DNA of 64,000 nt, taken from assembly GCA_034521835.1 (NCBI GenBank), contig JAXHMA010000003.1, positions 372,001-436,000 of the forward strand, in the 5' to 3' direction. Both the position numbers and the translations under genes were made by a program. The stretch is from JAMQKA01 sp034521835 (GTDB lineage Bacteria > Bacteroidota > Rhodothermia > Balneolales > Balneolaceae). Each line of letters begins with the position of its first letter. Position 1 is the stretch's first letter. This document shows positions 30,895 through 40,940 of this stretch, one piece after another. Below the pieces are notes generated by a model. The model saw only the letters and a list, made by a program, of their open reading frames with translations. It was not told the origin of the DNA and searched no databases.

Positions 30895-31720
30895 ATGACT
30901 GACATACCATTTCGATTCGGAGCGGAAGTGTATACTTGGTTTATGGATGGCAATGGTAAGGCCCATAAAGGGGAACTGGACCATATGATTGAGATGTACC
31001 GCCCAGGCCGGGTTCGAAAGCATTGAGCCGATCGCCTACTGGATGGGAGAGCTGGCCGACCCAGAGAAGCTGCACGCCAAACTAGACGAGCAGGATATTG
31101 AACTGGCCGCTATTGCGTTGACCTTGCCTTGGAACGAGCCAGAAGAGACCGACGAGGAGATCCGCAAAGCCAACGAAATTATTGAACTGACAGCTAAGTT
31201 CCCGGGCGCGCTGCTGTGCCTTGTACACGAGCCGGCCGGCCGCCACGATGTGGCCCAGCGAAGAAAGAATCTTATCGCGAACCTGAACAGCGTGGCCCGC
31301 CGGGCGGCCGAGACAGGGCGTGGAATGCACCTTCCATCCCAATTCCCGGCCTCCTCGATTACCCGTACCGAAGAGGATTATGATACCATTCTGCCGGGGC
31401 TGGACACGGAGGTGATCGGCTGGACCCCGGACGTGGGCCATATCATCAACGGCGGGATGGATCCGCTGGCCAAGATGAAGCAGTACGAGTCGCTGATCAA
31501 CCTGGTCCACTACAAAGACTGGGTCGCCGAGCACCAGTTCGCGTTGATGGGAGAAGGAAAAGTCAACTTTGTTGAAATTACCCAGTGGCTGAAGGATATC
31601 GGCTTTGACGGGTGGATCATCTGCGAGGATGAGGCGCCCAAGGCGGTGGACCACCCCGACGAGGTGACCCTCCACGACGGACAATGGATTAAAAACGACC
31701 TGCTGCCAGCACTGAACTAA
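30895..31720 (+). pseudogene. Sugar phosphate isomerase/epimerase-like TIM-barrel protein, one frameshift
   Basis: The ATG at 30895 opens with MTDIPFRFGAEVYTWF, typical for this family. The frame is lost at about 30995 by one extra T in ATGTACC and continues as AGFESIEPIAYWMGE in the next frame to 31720, giving about 275 residues. The barrel shows ELAAIALTLPW, TGRGMHLPSQF, VIGWTPDVGHI (metal-ligand Asp/His), LINLVHYKDW (His) and DGWIICEDEA (terminal Glu). It belongs to the PF01261 (AP endonuclease 2) group, and an alpha/beta hydrolase gene follows 23 bases later. Related enzymes isomerise sugars or process 3-keto sugars. The single break looks like a sequencing error because everything after it is coherent. 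Confidence 0.82.
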
Positions 31721-31743
31721 TTCAAACACATTAAGAGAATAGT

Positions 31744-32550
31744 ATGCCATACGCTCAGTCAAACGGAATTCAACTGTATTACGAAGAACGCGGTAGTGGA
31801 GATCCGCTGATTTTGATTATGGGGATTACCGCTCCGGGAGAGGTGTGGGAGGACCACGCCTCCTTTTGGGAGCAGGACTTTCGGTGCATCCAGGTCGACA
31901 ACCGTGGGGTGGGTCGTTCTGACAAGCCCAAAGGACCATATACCATGGCTCAGATGGCGGATGATTATGCCGGGCTGATGGATGCCCTCGATATTCCCAA
32001 AGCCCGTGTAGTTGGGGTCTCCATGGGCAGCCCCATCGCCCAGCAACTGGCCCTGCGCCACCCGGAGAAAATAAGTTGTATCGTTCAAATGTGTCCCTGG
32101 GCACGCTGCGATCGAAAGACTGAAGCAATTTTCCGCCATATGCTAGAGGCCAAGGCACATCTGCGTCCCAAAGATTTTCAGCAATTTATTCAGATCCTGA
32201 TCTTTGATAAGACCAGCTGGGACACTGATGAGAGATACCAAGACCTGATAGATGGGCAGAATGAGGCGGCTGTGGATCCGCGCCAACAACCGCTACATGG
32301 TTTGGAGGGACAGGCTGAAGCCTGCATTTCGCATAATGTTTTGAAGGAACTCCCCAACATTACCCAGCCTTGCCTGGTTATCGGTGGGGAAGAGGATATA
32401 TTTACGCCTACATGGATGGCGCGTGAGGTGGTTAGAGCCCTGCCTAATAGTGAACTATATCTGTATCCAAACTCAGGGCATGCATTTCACTGGGAAAATA
32501 TTGAGGATTTTAATCCCCGCGTTCGTGATTGGCTTAAGCAACATGGTTAA
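31744..32550 (+). CDS. Alpha/beta hydrolase
   Basis: The intact 268-residue cytoplasmic protein has a full catalytic triad. The nucleophile Ser93 lies in the elbow VGVSMGS, the acid in GGEEDIFTP, and the histidine in NSGHAFHWE. The oxyanion region is LILIMGITAP, and the conserved VDNRGVGRSDKP loop is present. It has no signal peptide. Members of this fold cleave esters, lactones, C-C or halide bonds, so the reaction is open. Its place between a TIM-barrel isomerase and a ThuA protein suggests a lactone or ester intermediate of sugar oxidation, but this is inference. Confidence 0.88.
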   Translation: MPYAQSNGIQLYYEERGSGDPLILIMGITAPGEVWEDHASFWEQDFRCIQVDNRGVGRSDKPKGPYTMAQMADDYAGLMDALDIPKARVVGVSMGSPIAQQLALRHPEKISCIVQMCPWARCDRKTEAIFRHMLEAKAHLRPKDFQQFIQILIFDKTSWDTDERYQDLIDGQNEAAVDPRQQPLHGLEGQAEACISHNVLKELPNITQPCLVIGGEEDIFTPTWMAREVVRALPNSELYLYPNSGHAFHWENIEDFNPRVRDWLKQHG

Positions 32551-32623
32551 AAAGTCTGCCACCGGTGGAGGTTCTGATAACAATCTCTCTGTCCATTTCA
32601 TAGGAAACTAAATTAATAGATAG

Positions 32624-33430
32624 ATGAAGCCAATATTCATAATTGTATCATTTTTATTGATACTGCAGGGGCCAATGTTAGGAAACCAGGCAGCATTCAG
32701 CCAGGAAAAAAGCTGGTCTGGTTCCGACTCTATTCAGGTACTGGTGTTTTCAGGTACCGGGTGGTATCGTCATTCCGAAATACCGTTGACAAACGGGTGG
32801 CTTGTTCGGCTGGGACAATCCCACGGCATGCAAATCGATGTAACAGAGACGCCCGGGGATATTACCGAAAAATCTTTACAAAAATATGATGTTTTGTTGC
32901 TAAATAATGCTAATGAGCTGGGTACATTAATGAACCAGCAACAACGTACAGCTATCCGGGATTGGTATCGAGCCGGTGGTGGAATCGTGGGTTTGCATGC
33001 CGCTCTAGTTCACCAACAGGAATGGCCGTGGTTCTTATCGCTTGCAGGCTGTGATTTTGCAAGCGATTCTAATTTTCAACGGGCAAAGCTTATAGTTGAT
33101 CCCGCTGCTAAAGAACACCCTGCAGTGCAAGGGTTTGGACCGGAATTTTGGTACTCAGCCGACTGGCATAATCACACCCGATCAGTAACCGGTCTGGAAG
33201 GACTACAGGTTTTGCTGCGTGCAGATGAGTCTACCTATGAACCGGTCCGTCCTCACTTTATTAAACAGGGAGCCCAGCCTATGGGAGAAGACCACCCGGT
33301 TGCATGGATTCGAAATTATGAGGGAAGTAGATTCTTTTACACTGAACTCGGCCATGACTTACGATCTCTCGATACCCGGTTTGGAAAAAAACATATTATT
33401 GAAGGAATCCGGTGGGTATCAACCAAGTAA
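32624..33430 (+). CDS. ThuA-domain protein, secreted
   Basis: The intact 268-residue protein has a signal peptide (IIVSFLLILQGPMLG, cleavage near AAFSQE). The ThuA fold is evident from VLVFSGTGWYRHSEIPLTNG, YDVLLLNNANELG, GGGIVGLHAALV, GPEFWYSADWHNH and the terminal FFYTELGHDL. It resembles the ThuA protein at 215-970 in layout, including the terminal LGH segment. The next gene, 37 bases on, encodes a larger and divergent ThuA-like protein. ThuA proteins are tied genetically to 3-keto-sugar metabolism, and a periplasmic copy beside cytochrome/propeller genes fits such a role. Confidence 0.88.
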   Translation: MKPIFIIVSFLLILQGPMLGNQAAFSQEKSWSGSDSIQVLVFSGTGWYRHSEIPLTNGWLVRLGQSHGMQIDVTETPGDITEKSLQKYDVLLLNNANELGTLMNQQQRTAIRDWYRAGGGIVGLHAALVHQQEWPWFLSLAGCDFASDSNFQRAKLIVDPAAKEHPAVQGFGPEFWYSADWHNHTRSVTGLEGLQVLLRADESTYEPVRPHFIKQGAQPMGEDHPVAWIRNYEGSRFFYTELGHDLRSLDTRFGKKHIIEGIRWVSTK

Positions 33431-33466
33431 TTGTTATTAACTTATAAAGTAATAGGGTTTACGAAT

Positions 33467-34550
33467 ATGAAAATGGGAAAAATTACTATTATGCCCGAAA
33501 TTGATAATGAAAATAATCTTGCGTCAACTGTTCTGTTAGGGGTAGTTCTGGCAGTATTTTGTTTGTTGAGCTGGGCAGCCCGTCCACGCCCAAGAGAACA
33601 AGCAGTGGATCACCTACGCTCCCCGGAGAGGGACCGGGTAACGGAAAGCATATCGTGCTGGTTAGTGGAGATGAAGAGTATCGCTCCGAGGAGGCCCTGC
33701 CGCTATCGGGGCAGATTCTGGCCACCCGCCACGGATTTCGCACCACGGTGCTGTTTGCCATTAACCCAGAAACCGGACATGTGGATCCTGAGTACCAGAC
33801 CAACATCCCCGGGTTGTCCCAGCTGCAGGAAGCCGATCTGATGGTGATATCTACCCGGTTCCGGGAGCTGCCGGATGAGCAGATGAAATATATTGACGAG
33901 TATATTCAAGCTGGAAAACCGGTAGTGGGGTATGCGTACGGCTACTCACGCCTTTATGTACAAGCGTAACACCGACAGCCCGTACGCCAAGTATGGATAC
34001 AGCAGCTCTGTTCGGGGCTGGGAGGATGGGTTTGGCCGGCAAATTCTGGGGAGAGACCGGATCGACCACCACGGGGAGCACGCTGAGGAGGGGACGCGCG
34101 GAATCATCGATGGGGTGATGGAGCGGAAAGGTCACGCAATCCTGCGAGGGGTCAATGATATCTGGGGTAAGACCGATGTGTACGGCACGCGGGCCCTTCA
34201 TGAGTGACCCGGAGGTGCTGGTCTGGGGGCTCTCGACCTTGGGGATGACGCCGGATTCCCCAATAGAATGGGAGCAGTCGGCCATGCCTCTGGCCTGGAC
34301 CCGGCAGTACATCAGCCCGGCAGGCAATACCGGTCGCGTATTTACCACCACGATGGGCGCCTCGGTGGATCTGCTCAGCGAAGACCTGCGGCGGCTGATT
34401 GTTAACGGTTGTTACTGGGCCTTGGGTTTAGATCGGCAGATTCCCGAAGAGTCCAACGTTGAACTCCCCGGATCTTACGACCCTACGATGTTTGGCTTCG
34501 GGGACCACCAGAAAGAGATGCATCCAGCCGACTTTAAATACCCTAGATAA
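33467..34550 (+). pseudogene. Divergent ThuA-like protein, at least three frameshifts
   Basis: The gene starts at ATG 33467 with a signal-anchor (STVLLGVVLAVFCLLSW). It passes through several frames with breaks near 33580-33640, 33950 and 34190. Readable pieces are IVLVSGDEEYRSEEALPLSG, LMVISTRFRELPDEQMKYID, SVRGWEDGFGRQILG and SPAGNTGRVFTTTMGASVDL, ending at 34550 with PADFKYPR. The SGDEEYRSEE opening and the GRVF-TTMGAS ending mark the ThuA-like subgroup found beside PVC-type haem proteins. At about 360 residues it is longer than classical ThuA. Whether the breaks are real or errors cannot be told from the sequence; coding character is strong throughout. Confidence 0.68.
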
Positions 34551-34591
34551 CGAAAAAATAATCAGAGAAATAACTGCAAAACCAGAGGAAA

Positions 34592-35448
34592 ATGAACAAC
34601 AAGATAGGATTTGACCTGTTGGCCTGGTCGGCGGAGATTTCTGCCGAGCTGTTACCCAAAGTAGAACGTCTTAAGAAGATAGGCTACGACGGGATCGAAG
34701 TTTTTTTAGGCATTGAGGAGATCGAAACCTACAAGCAATTTGGGGCCGAAGTAGCCGCCATGGATATGGAAACCAGTTGCGTAATGGTGCTGGGACCGGA
34801 TCAGAACCCGATCGACCCGTCCCCGAAGGTGCGAGAACAGGCACTGGATCGGCTCAAGTGGGCCATCGATAGGGCCGTTGATCTAAAGGCGGGACTGATC
34901 TGTGGGCCGATTCATTCGGCTTTTGCCACCTTCGCTGATAAAGCCCCCGACCAAGACGAATACAAGCGCAGCGCCGAGGTGTTACATAAGGCCGCTGAAT
35001 ATGCCGCACAGGCTGATATTTTGTTGACCCCGGAGGCGATCAACCGATTTGAATGCTATCTGTGCAACACCATGGAGCAGCTGGTAGGGCTGATAGAGCA
35101 GGTGGACCACCCAAATGTGCGAGCCCACTTTGACACCCATCACGCCAATATCGAAGAGAAATCTCTGGCTGGTGCCCTGCAAACCGCGGCTCCGGTATTG
35201 GGGCATGTGCATATCAGTGAGAAATGACCGGGGCACGCCGGGCTCGGGGCATGTGCCCTGGGCGGAAGACCTTCTCCACGCTGGAGGAGATCGGGTACGA
35301 GGGCTGGCTGACCATCGAGGCCTTCACCCGCGACGACCCGGATTTTGCCAACTCCATCAATGTTTGGCGGGCCTATAATGATCCCTGGGAGGTTGCCGAG
35401 GATGGTTATGCCTTCATCCGGCAGATGATCCAGCAACATGGATCCTGA
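34592..35448 (+). pseudogene. Sugar phosphate isomerase/epimerase-like TIM-barrel protein, two frameshifts
   Basis: The protein begins MNNKIGFDLLAWSAEIS and has about 285 residues across three frames: 34592 to about 35225, about 35225 to 35275, and then to 35448. Barrel features are YDGIEVFLGIEE, TSCVMVLGPDQNP, LICGPIHSAF, ILLTPEAINRFECYL (metal-ligand Glu), VRAHFDTHHANIEE (Asp, His), HVHISEND (His) and GWLTIEAFT (Glu). These are the metal ligands of tagatose 3-epimerase/psicose 3-epimerase-like enzymes in PF01261, which is the closest functional guess. It follows the ThuA-like gene by 41 bases. The breaks cluster in a GC-rich stretch and may be sequencing errors. Confidence 0.83.
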
Positions 35449-35517
35449 GTTGGATGAAATCTTTAATTGTGATAAATACCTAAAAACAACGAACTACCGA
35501 ATCTTATAAATAAACCA

Positions 35518-35950
35518 ATGAAATACTTCATATTTACCGCTACAATATTTGCACTCTTGATTAATTATACTCCGTTTTCATTGGATGGAAATGAATCAGA
35601 AAAAACGGAAAATGTTAAAGCCGAAAATAAGATGAATGAGAAACTGTTACGTCACGTAGTGATGATCAGAATTCAAAGACAATGCCACCGACCAGGATAT
35701 AGCCAAAGTTGAACAGGCCTTTTCGGCACTTCCCGACAAGATATCAGCGATAAAAGGGTATGAGTGGGGAACTAATAATAGCCCTGAGGGACTGAATAAG
35801 GGATTTACGCACTGTTTCCTGGTTACCTTTGAAAGTGAGGAAGATCGCGCGACCTACCTGCCGCATCCCGACCATAAAGCATTTGTGGATATTCTTGAGC
35901 CCCACATGGAGGATGCCCTTGTAGTGGATTACTGGGCCCAGGAAGATTAA
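35518..35950 (+). pseudogene. Dabb-domain (stress-responsive alpha/beta barrel) protein, one frameshift
   Basis: A hydrophobic N-terminus (FIFTATIFALLINYTPF) is followed by LLRHVVM, the usual first strand of a Dabb domain. One frame shift near 35675 restores the rest of the domain in another frame: VEQAFSALPDKISAIKGYEW, then THCFLVTFESEEDRATYLPH and PDHKAFVDILEPHMEDALVVDY, with the stop at 35948-35950. Phrases such as H-P-x-H-x-x-F and the VDY end are family hallmarks. Dabb proteins are small dimeric barrels of poorly known function that often accompany sugar or haem enzymes. The total length is about 143 residues. It closes the operon-like run begun at 30.9 kb. Confidence 0.78.
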
Positions 35951-36812
35951 TCAGGATATCTTTTTTAAATGTTGGCCAATAGGAATACGCCGAAAGGATT
36001 TCAGGGATATGCACACATAAAGACTTCAGCAAAGCAGCAGACACTGAAAACCGAATGTTCCAAGGTTAAGTTGAAGGTTTTTTAAAAAAATCAATGTTCA
36101 TCTTACATCCTGAAACTCTTGGCAATATTTACTCTAAGTTCTGTTTAATGACCTGGAAAAGAGCAGAAGGGAGAGGTTTCTTTTTTATTGGTCCCAGAAT
36201 GGGGTTTAAAACCCTGCACTTTCAGTGCAGAACTTTAGTATTTCGAAAAATCTATAGCGAGATACTTATAAAAAGCGTGATACATTGTTTTCTTAGGAGA
36301 AAACAAAAGGATTCCCCAAAGTTACTGCTATAGGTATGAGATTTCTGGTAAGTAAGAAGACTTGGTAATGGGAAAAGCACGAAAGGATAATAGTGATCAG
36401 ATTTTTTTAAGGAGAAGGACTTTCAGTCCTAACCCGAACCCCTGCACTTTCAGTGCAGGGTGCTTTCAGTTTTCTCTACTCAATATTTACGCTCATTTAT
36501 AAATTTGAATCTGACAAAACAGTATTCATGGATTATTTCTGAAAAAAAATCGTCGGTCAGGTATAGGATATTCATTTCTTTAAAAATACCATCGTTAACA
36601 GTAGATTCTGATTGTGAGCTACTCTTTTATATATAATGACCATTCTTTAAAAAAGATGATGGTGGTTTATATCTTCAAATGAGTTTGCAGGCTGATAATC
36701 AGGAGCTCTTTCATTAACAGAATGGGTTGCACTATTTATATAAGCTGAACATTAAGATTATTTACAACTAAGACAATAACATACTATACATAAATCTAGC
36801 TAAGGAAATAAT
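35951..36812. other. Intergenic region with hairpin repeats and no gene
   Basis: About 860 AT-rich bases separate the Dabb gene from the next haem protein. No convincing coding frame is present. The main content is a set of short palindromes sharing a TTTCA loop, listed separately. The last 200 bases likely hold the promoter of the gene at 36813. Confidence 0.55.
36201..36460. repeat. REP-like hairpins with a constant TTTCA loop
   Basis: Three perfect hairpins have the same five-base loop TTTCA but different stems. They are CTGCAC/GTGCAG at 36214-36230, AGGAC/GTCCT at 36416-36430 and CCCTGCAC/GTGCAGGG at 36440-36460. The first is preceded by a further inverted repeat, GGGTTT/AAACCC, at 36202-36214. 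The first and third share the core stem. Such units resemble bacterial REP or RAYT-associated palindromes. Confidence 0.6.
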
Positions 36813-39515
36813 ATGAACAGATATCATACGAAGATGGGTATTGAGCATATCATGTGGGTGTTAATAATACCCTTGGTGATTATGGCTCAGAATATTCTAA
36901 AAAACGGCGTATCAACGGTTGGAGAAGTAAATTCTGATCAGAATAAATCTGAGACGGTTGCTGCAAAACAAGATACTGTTACGGAAAATATCAACACATT
37001 ACCCGGTTTTGAAGTACAGCTGCTATATGAGGTTCCGCGCGAAGAGCAGGGGTCCTGGGTGACGTTGGCTGTGGGACCCAATGGCAACTTGATCGCTTCC
37101 GACCAGGAGGATGAAGGGTTATTCCGCGTTAAGGTAGGCGGTACGAAAGAGAATCCCGAAGTAACTGTTGAAGAGATGAAGATGCCTGCCTATGGTGCCC
37201 AGGGGCTGTTATGGGCCTTTGATCACCTGTACGCAAACTTGAATGGCGAAGGGCTATTTCGATTGAGTGATACCGAGGGAAGTAATCAGTTTAATTTGAT
37301 GGAATATATGGGTGGTCCGGAGTTTGAAGGCGAGCACGGGAATCACGCGGTAATTCCGACGGAGGATAACGAGGAATTATATATAGTTAACGGTAACCAT
37401 ACACCAGCACCTGAGCTGACAGGCAATCGCCTTTCCAACTGGGAAGAAGACATACTGCTTCCTCGTAACTGGGATGCCCGCGGACACGCTCGTGGAATTT
37501 TTGCACCGGGCGGATACATTGTTCGTATCAATCCCGAGGCTACTGAATGGGAAATGATCAGTATGGGATACCGAAATACCTATGATATTGCTACGAATGC
37601 CCATGGCGACCTGTTTGCCTATGATTCTGATATGGAGTGGGATATGGGGATGCCATCGGTATCGCCCGACCCGCCTGTTGCATTCCGTAAGCGGGAGTGA
37701 TTTCGGCTGGCGAAGCGGAAGCGGAAAATGGAAAGAGTATTATGAAGACAGCCTGCCGCCGATCGTAAATATCGGTCCGGGATCTCCGACCGGTCTGTTA
37801 TTTGGAACAGGAGCTGAATTCCCGCCCGGTACCAGCGGGCACTGTTTGGCTTATATTGGACGTTCGGCACTATGTATGCCTTTCATTTAAAGCCCGATGG
37901 AGCCAGCTACACCGCAGAAGTCGAAGAGTTTTTGTCAGGCAGTCCGCTTCCTTTAACCGATGCAGTGGTAGGCCCTGATGGAGCACTTTATTTTGCCACT
38001 GGTGGTCGTAATCAGCAGTCCTACCTGTTCCGTGTGATCTATACTGGTGATGAATCAACGGCACCAGCTGAGGCAGTAGACAATCCAGAGGCGCGGGAGG
38101 CGCGTGAAACCCGGCGCATGCTGGAGGCTTACCACGGGCAGCAGGATCCGGAAGCCGTTGAAACGGCATGGCCCTATCTTTCAAACGAAGATCGGTTCAT
38201 CCGTCATGCTGCACGGGTAGCGATCGAAGCACAACCGGTAGAGAGCTGGGCTCGCAAAGCACTAACCGAAATGAATCCGCAGGCTCGCATTACATCAATG
38301 GTTGCCCTGGCACGTACCGGATCTAAAGATCACCGCGAGGACGCTATCAAAGCGTTGCTGGAGCTGAATGTTCACGCTCTTGATGCGGAACAGAAACTGG
38401 GATACCTGCGTGCGATGTCACTTATCTTTATGCGGCTTGGCGATCCAAATGATCAGCAACGTACTCGTATTACCAACCGTCTTCAAGAAGTGTTGCCCAA
38501 TGATGATCCGCGTGTAAACACCGAACTTATCCGGGTATTGGTATACCTTGAGGACCCGCGTGTAATTGGCAAAACGTTGACCTTAATGCAAAGTGACACT
38601 GAGCCAACACCATTGGACTGGAATAAAACCCTGCTTGAACGTAACGAGCGGTATGGAGGAACGATCAACGACATGATCGAGAATCCTCCTCCTACCAATA
38701 AACTTGAGTATGCCTTTATGCTGAGAAATATGGAGGAGGGATGGACTATCGAGCAACGCCGAGAATACTTCACGTTCATTAATGATGCTGCCGACGGGAT
38801 GGGAGGAGCAAGCTACACCGGATTTTTGGAGCGGATGCGTACCGAAGCGCTGGCGAATGCCACTGAGGAAGAGGTCGAAGCAGTTTCTGATCTGACAGGT
38901 GTCAGTCTTGCTCAGGAGCCCGATTTCGAAATTAATCCACCTGAAGGACCAGGTCGCCAGTGGACGGTGGACGGTGCAATGGACGTAATTTATGGCGATC
39001 AGGAAGGATGGGGGCGAGAAATTCAAGGGGAAGTCAACTTTGAACGGGGACGCAGCCTGTTCCACGCTGTTGCCTGTGCTTCATGCCACCGAATGGGAGG
39101 ATACGGCGGAAATATCGGGCCCGACCTCGACGCTGTTGCTCAACGATTTGGGGTGGAAGGAGTCATAGAAAAAATAATTCATCCGAATCGGCTGATTTCA
39201 GATCAATATAGCAGTTCGGAAGTAACCCTGAAAAATGGAGACACCGTTACGGGACTGGTGGTTGAGCGGGGAGAAGAGCTCCGGGTATACACCAGGGATC
39301 CTGATGCTCCACCGACGGTCATTAATCGAGGTGAGGTTACATCTGTTGAGCCTGTGGATATCTCCCAGATGCCACCAGGCCTGATCAATTCTTTAAATCC
39401 TGAAGAGTTGCGCGATCTGATGGCTTATATTGAATCAGGGGGCAATGCTGAAGATGAGGTCTATGTAGGCGAAGAGGAAGAATCTGAAGAAGAAAATGAA
39501 GAAACTTCGGAATAA
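36813..39515 (+). pseudogene. Propeller-HEAT-cytochrome c protein (PVC-type haem-binding), two frameshifts
   Basis: The gene is read as 36813 to about 37690, about 37690 to 37870, and 37872 to 39515, about 900 residues in all. A hydrophobic N-terminal segment precedes LPGFEVQLLYEVPREEQGSW, the start of the six-bladed propeller (VGPNGNLIASDQED, YIVNGNHTPAP, GYRNTYDIATNAHG). Helical HEAT-like repeats follow (PEAVETAWPYLSNEDRFIRH). The cytochrome c domain carries CASCH at 39075-39089 and GGNIGPDLDAVAQRF. A distinctive C-terminus follows (VTLKNGDTVTGLVVERGEEL), then an acidic tail of Glu-rich residues. It resembles the lipoprotein at 1017-3694 but lacks a lipobox. A periplasmic oxidoreductase or sensor of sugar intermediates is inferred; the true substrate of this family is unknown. 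Confidence 0.82.
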
Positions 39516-39684
39516 AATTTAAAATCTAGCTAGCGCATAAAACATATGAGAATAGCAGACGAATACCCGGCCCGTTCTCTGCAGTTGGCTTTGCCAGCGC
39601 CAAGGGATGGGCTCTGCTAAATTAGATATATTTTGAAAAATGCAAGGAAATATTCTTAAACATTATTTATAAAATCAGGAACTT

Positions 39685-40483
39685 ATGTTGATTGAATTGC
39701 CAAATACATTTCGTAACAGCACTACTCCTCATCTTTTGTTGACCCTTGTAATAGGATTAGTTTTCATCGGTTGCAGTAATAAAGAGCAAGAAGTGCAACA
39801 AAATACTTCTGAAGAAACCAACACCCCGAAATCAGCCCAATTTCAACCAATATTCAATGGGGAAAACCTTGATGGATGGGATGGGGACCCTCGGTTGTGG
39901 AGCGTGGAAAACGGAGTAATCGTGGGAGAAACTTCAGGGAAATAGTATTGATGAGAATACATTTCTCATTTGGGAGGAAGGAGAACCGGCTAATTTTGAG
40001 GCCCGCTTTGAATATCGTTTTGTGGAGGCCGGGGAAGAACTGTCTGGTAATTCTGGCTTTCAATTTCGGTCGGAGCGGTTTACTACAGAGGACAAGCCCA
40101 ACCTGGAACATCGGGTGCGTGGAAACCAGGTTGATTTTGCGGTGAGCGACTGGATCCCGGGATTACATTACGAGGAACAAAAGCGCGGTATATTAGCGCG
40201 CAGAGGTCAACGAGTGATGATCGATAGTGAAGGAGAAACAGAGGAAGAACGCTTTGCGGAAGAAGCTGAGCTGGGAAAGTATATAGTGCACAATGAATGG
40301 AATCAATATCACGTGTATGCGAACGAAGATACGATACGTGCTAAAATTAATGATCAGTTGATGCATGAAATAATTGATCAATCATCCATATCTCTTGATC
40401 AGGGCATATTGGCCTTTCAACTGCATGTAGGCCCCCCGATGCGGGTGGAACTCCGAAATGTTGAGTTGAAAATACTGGACTAG
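39685..40483 (+). pseudogene. DUF1080 (3-keto-disaccharide hydrolase family) lipoprotein, one frameshift
   Basis: A lipobox (VFIGCSNK, Cys30) anchors a beta-sandwich protein of about 266 residues. The opening motif FNGENLDGWDGD is the standard start of DUF1080/PF06439. The frame breaks at about 39940 in a run of A and resumes as ANFEARFEYRF and SGNSGFQFRSER. It ends with the family signature LHVGPPMRVELRNVELKIL. In Bacteroidota, PF06439 members are linked to cleavage of 3-keto glycosides formed by Gfo/Idh/MocA-type dehydrogenases. The paralogue at 57340-58107 is intact and has the same end (VHVGPPMKVEYRNFRIK). Both precede a CRTAC1-like gene, so the pair is a repeated unit. Confidence 0.85.
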
Positions 40484-40940
40484 CAGAACTCCGGTATAAT
40501 CTGAATTAATCTGCATTTTAAGATCCATTATAAATTATTTACTGGATCTTAAGTACAATTCTGAGCCTTTTTTCTCACAAGCTTTTGAAAGAAGTGCTTT
40601 GAACTATCGATAGGAATGCCACTTCAGTTTGGAGATCGAAATTAAATTTTTAGGTGAGTCTGGAATGAGAAGAAAAGTTCCAAATTAAACAACTTCCCTG
40701 CCGCAATAAGGGACCACGCTAAAACAGCGAGGATTTTGATGGGATCATATATATTGATCCCATATTATTTTAAAGGCACTGTAAGTTTGGTATTTTCTCC
40801 GGTATTTATAGTTCTAAAATTTTTAAAAACCCTATATCCTGGAGAATCGGTAAATCCTGAAATGCTTCAGAAAATACAGCTTGTTAAAATTATGATAATG
40901 CAATAAGGCAATATTAAGACTTTTTTACGGACGTGTTCAG
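40484..40940. other. Intergenic region before the CRTAC1-like pseudogene
   Basis: About 460 AT-rich bases with no recognisable gene. It contains one strong hairpin at 40739-40763, listed separately, and presumably the former promoter of the downstream gene. Confidence 0.5.
40739..40772. terminator. Strong hairpin, possible terminator
   Basis: ATGGGATCA at 40739-40747 is perfectly complementary to TGATCCCAT at 40755-40763, with a seven-base TATATAT loop and ATTATTTT after the stem. It lies about 260 bases after the DUF1080 stop, so it could end that operon, but the distance leaves other roles open. Confidence 0.5.

Noticed and set aside
31082..31762. A 226-codon open frame on the minus strand
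   Set aside because: It lies antisense to the TIM-barrel isomerase, whose + strand text has clear metal-ligand motifs. The minus-strand protein matches no family and is a mirror of GC-rich third positions.
36201..36460. CRISPR array in the hairpin region
   Set aside because: The repeats are short palindromes with unequal stems and irregular spacing, with no spacer-repeat periodicity and no cas genes nearby.
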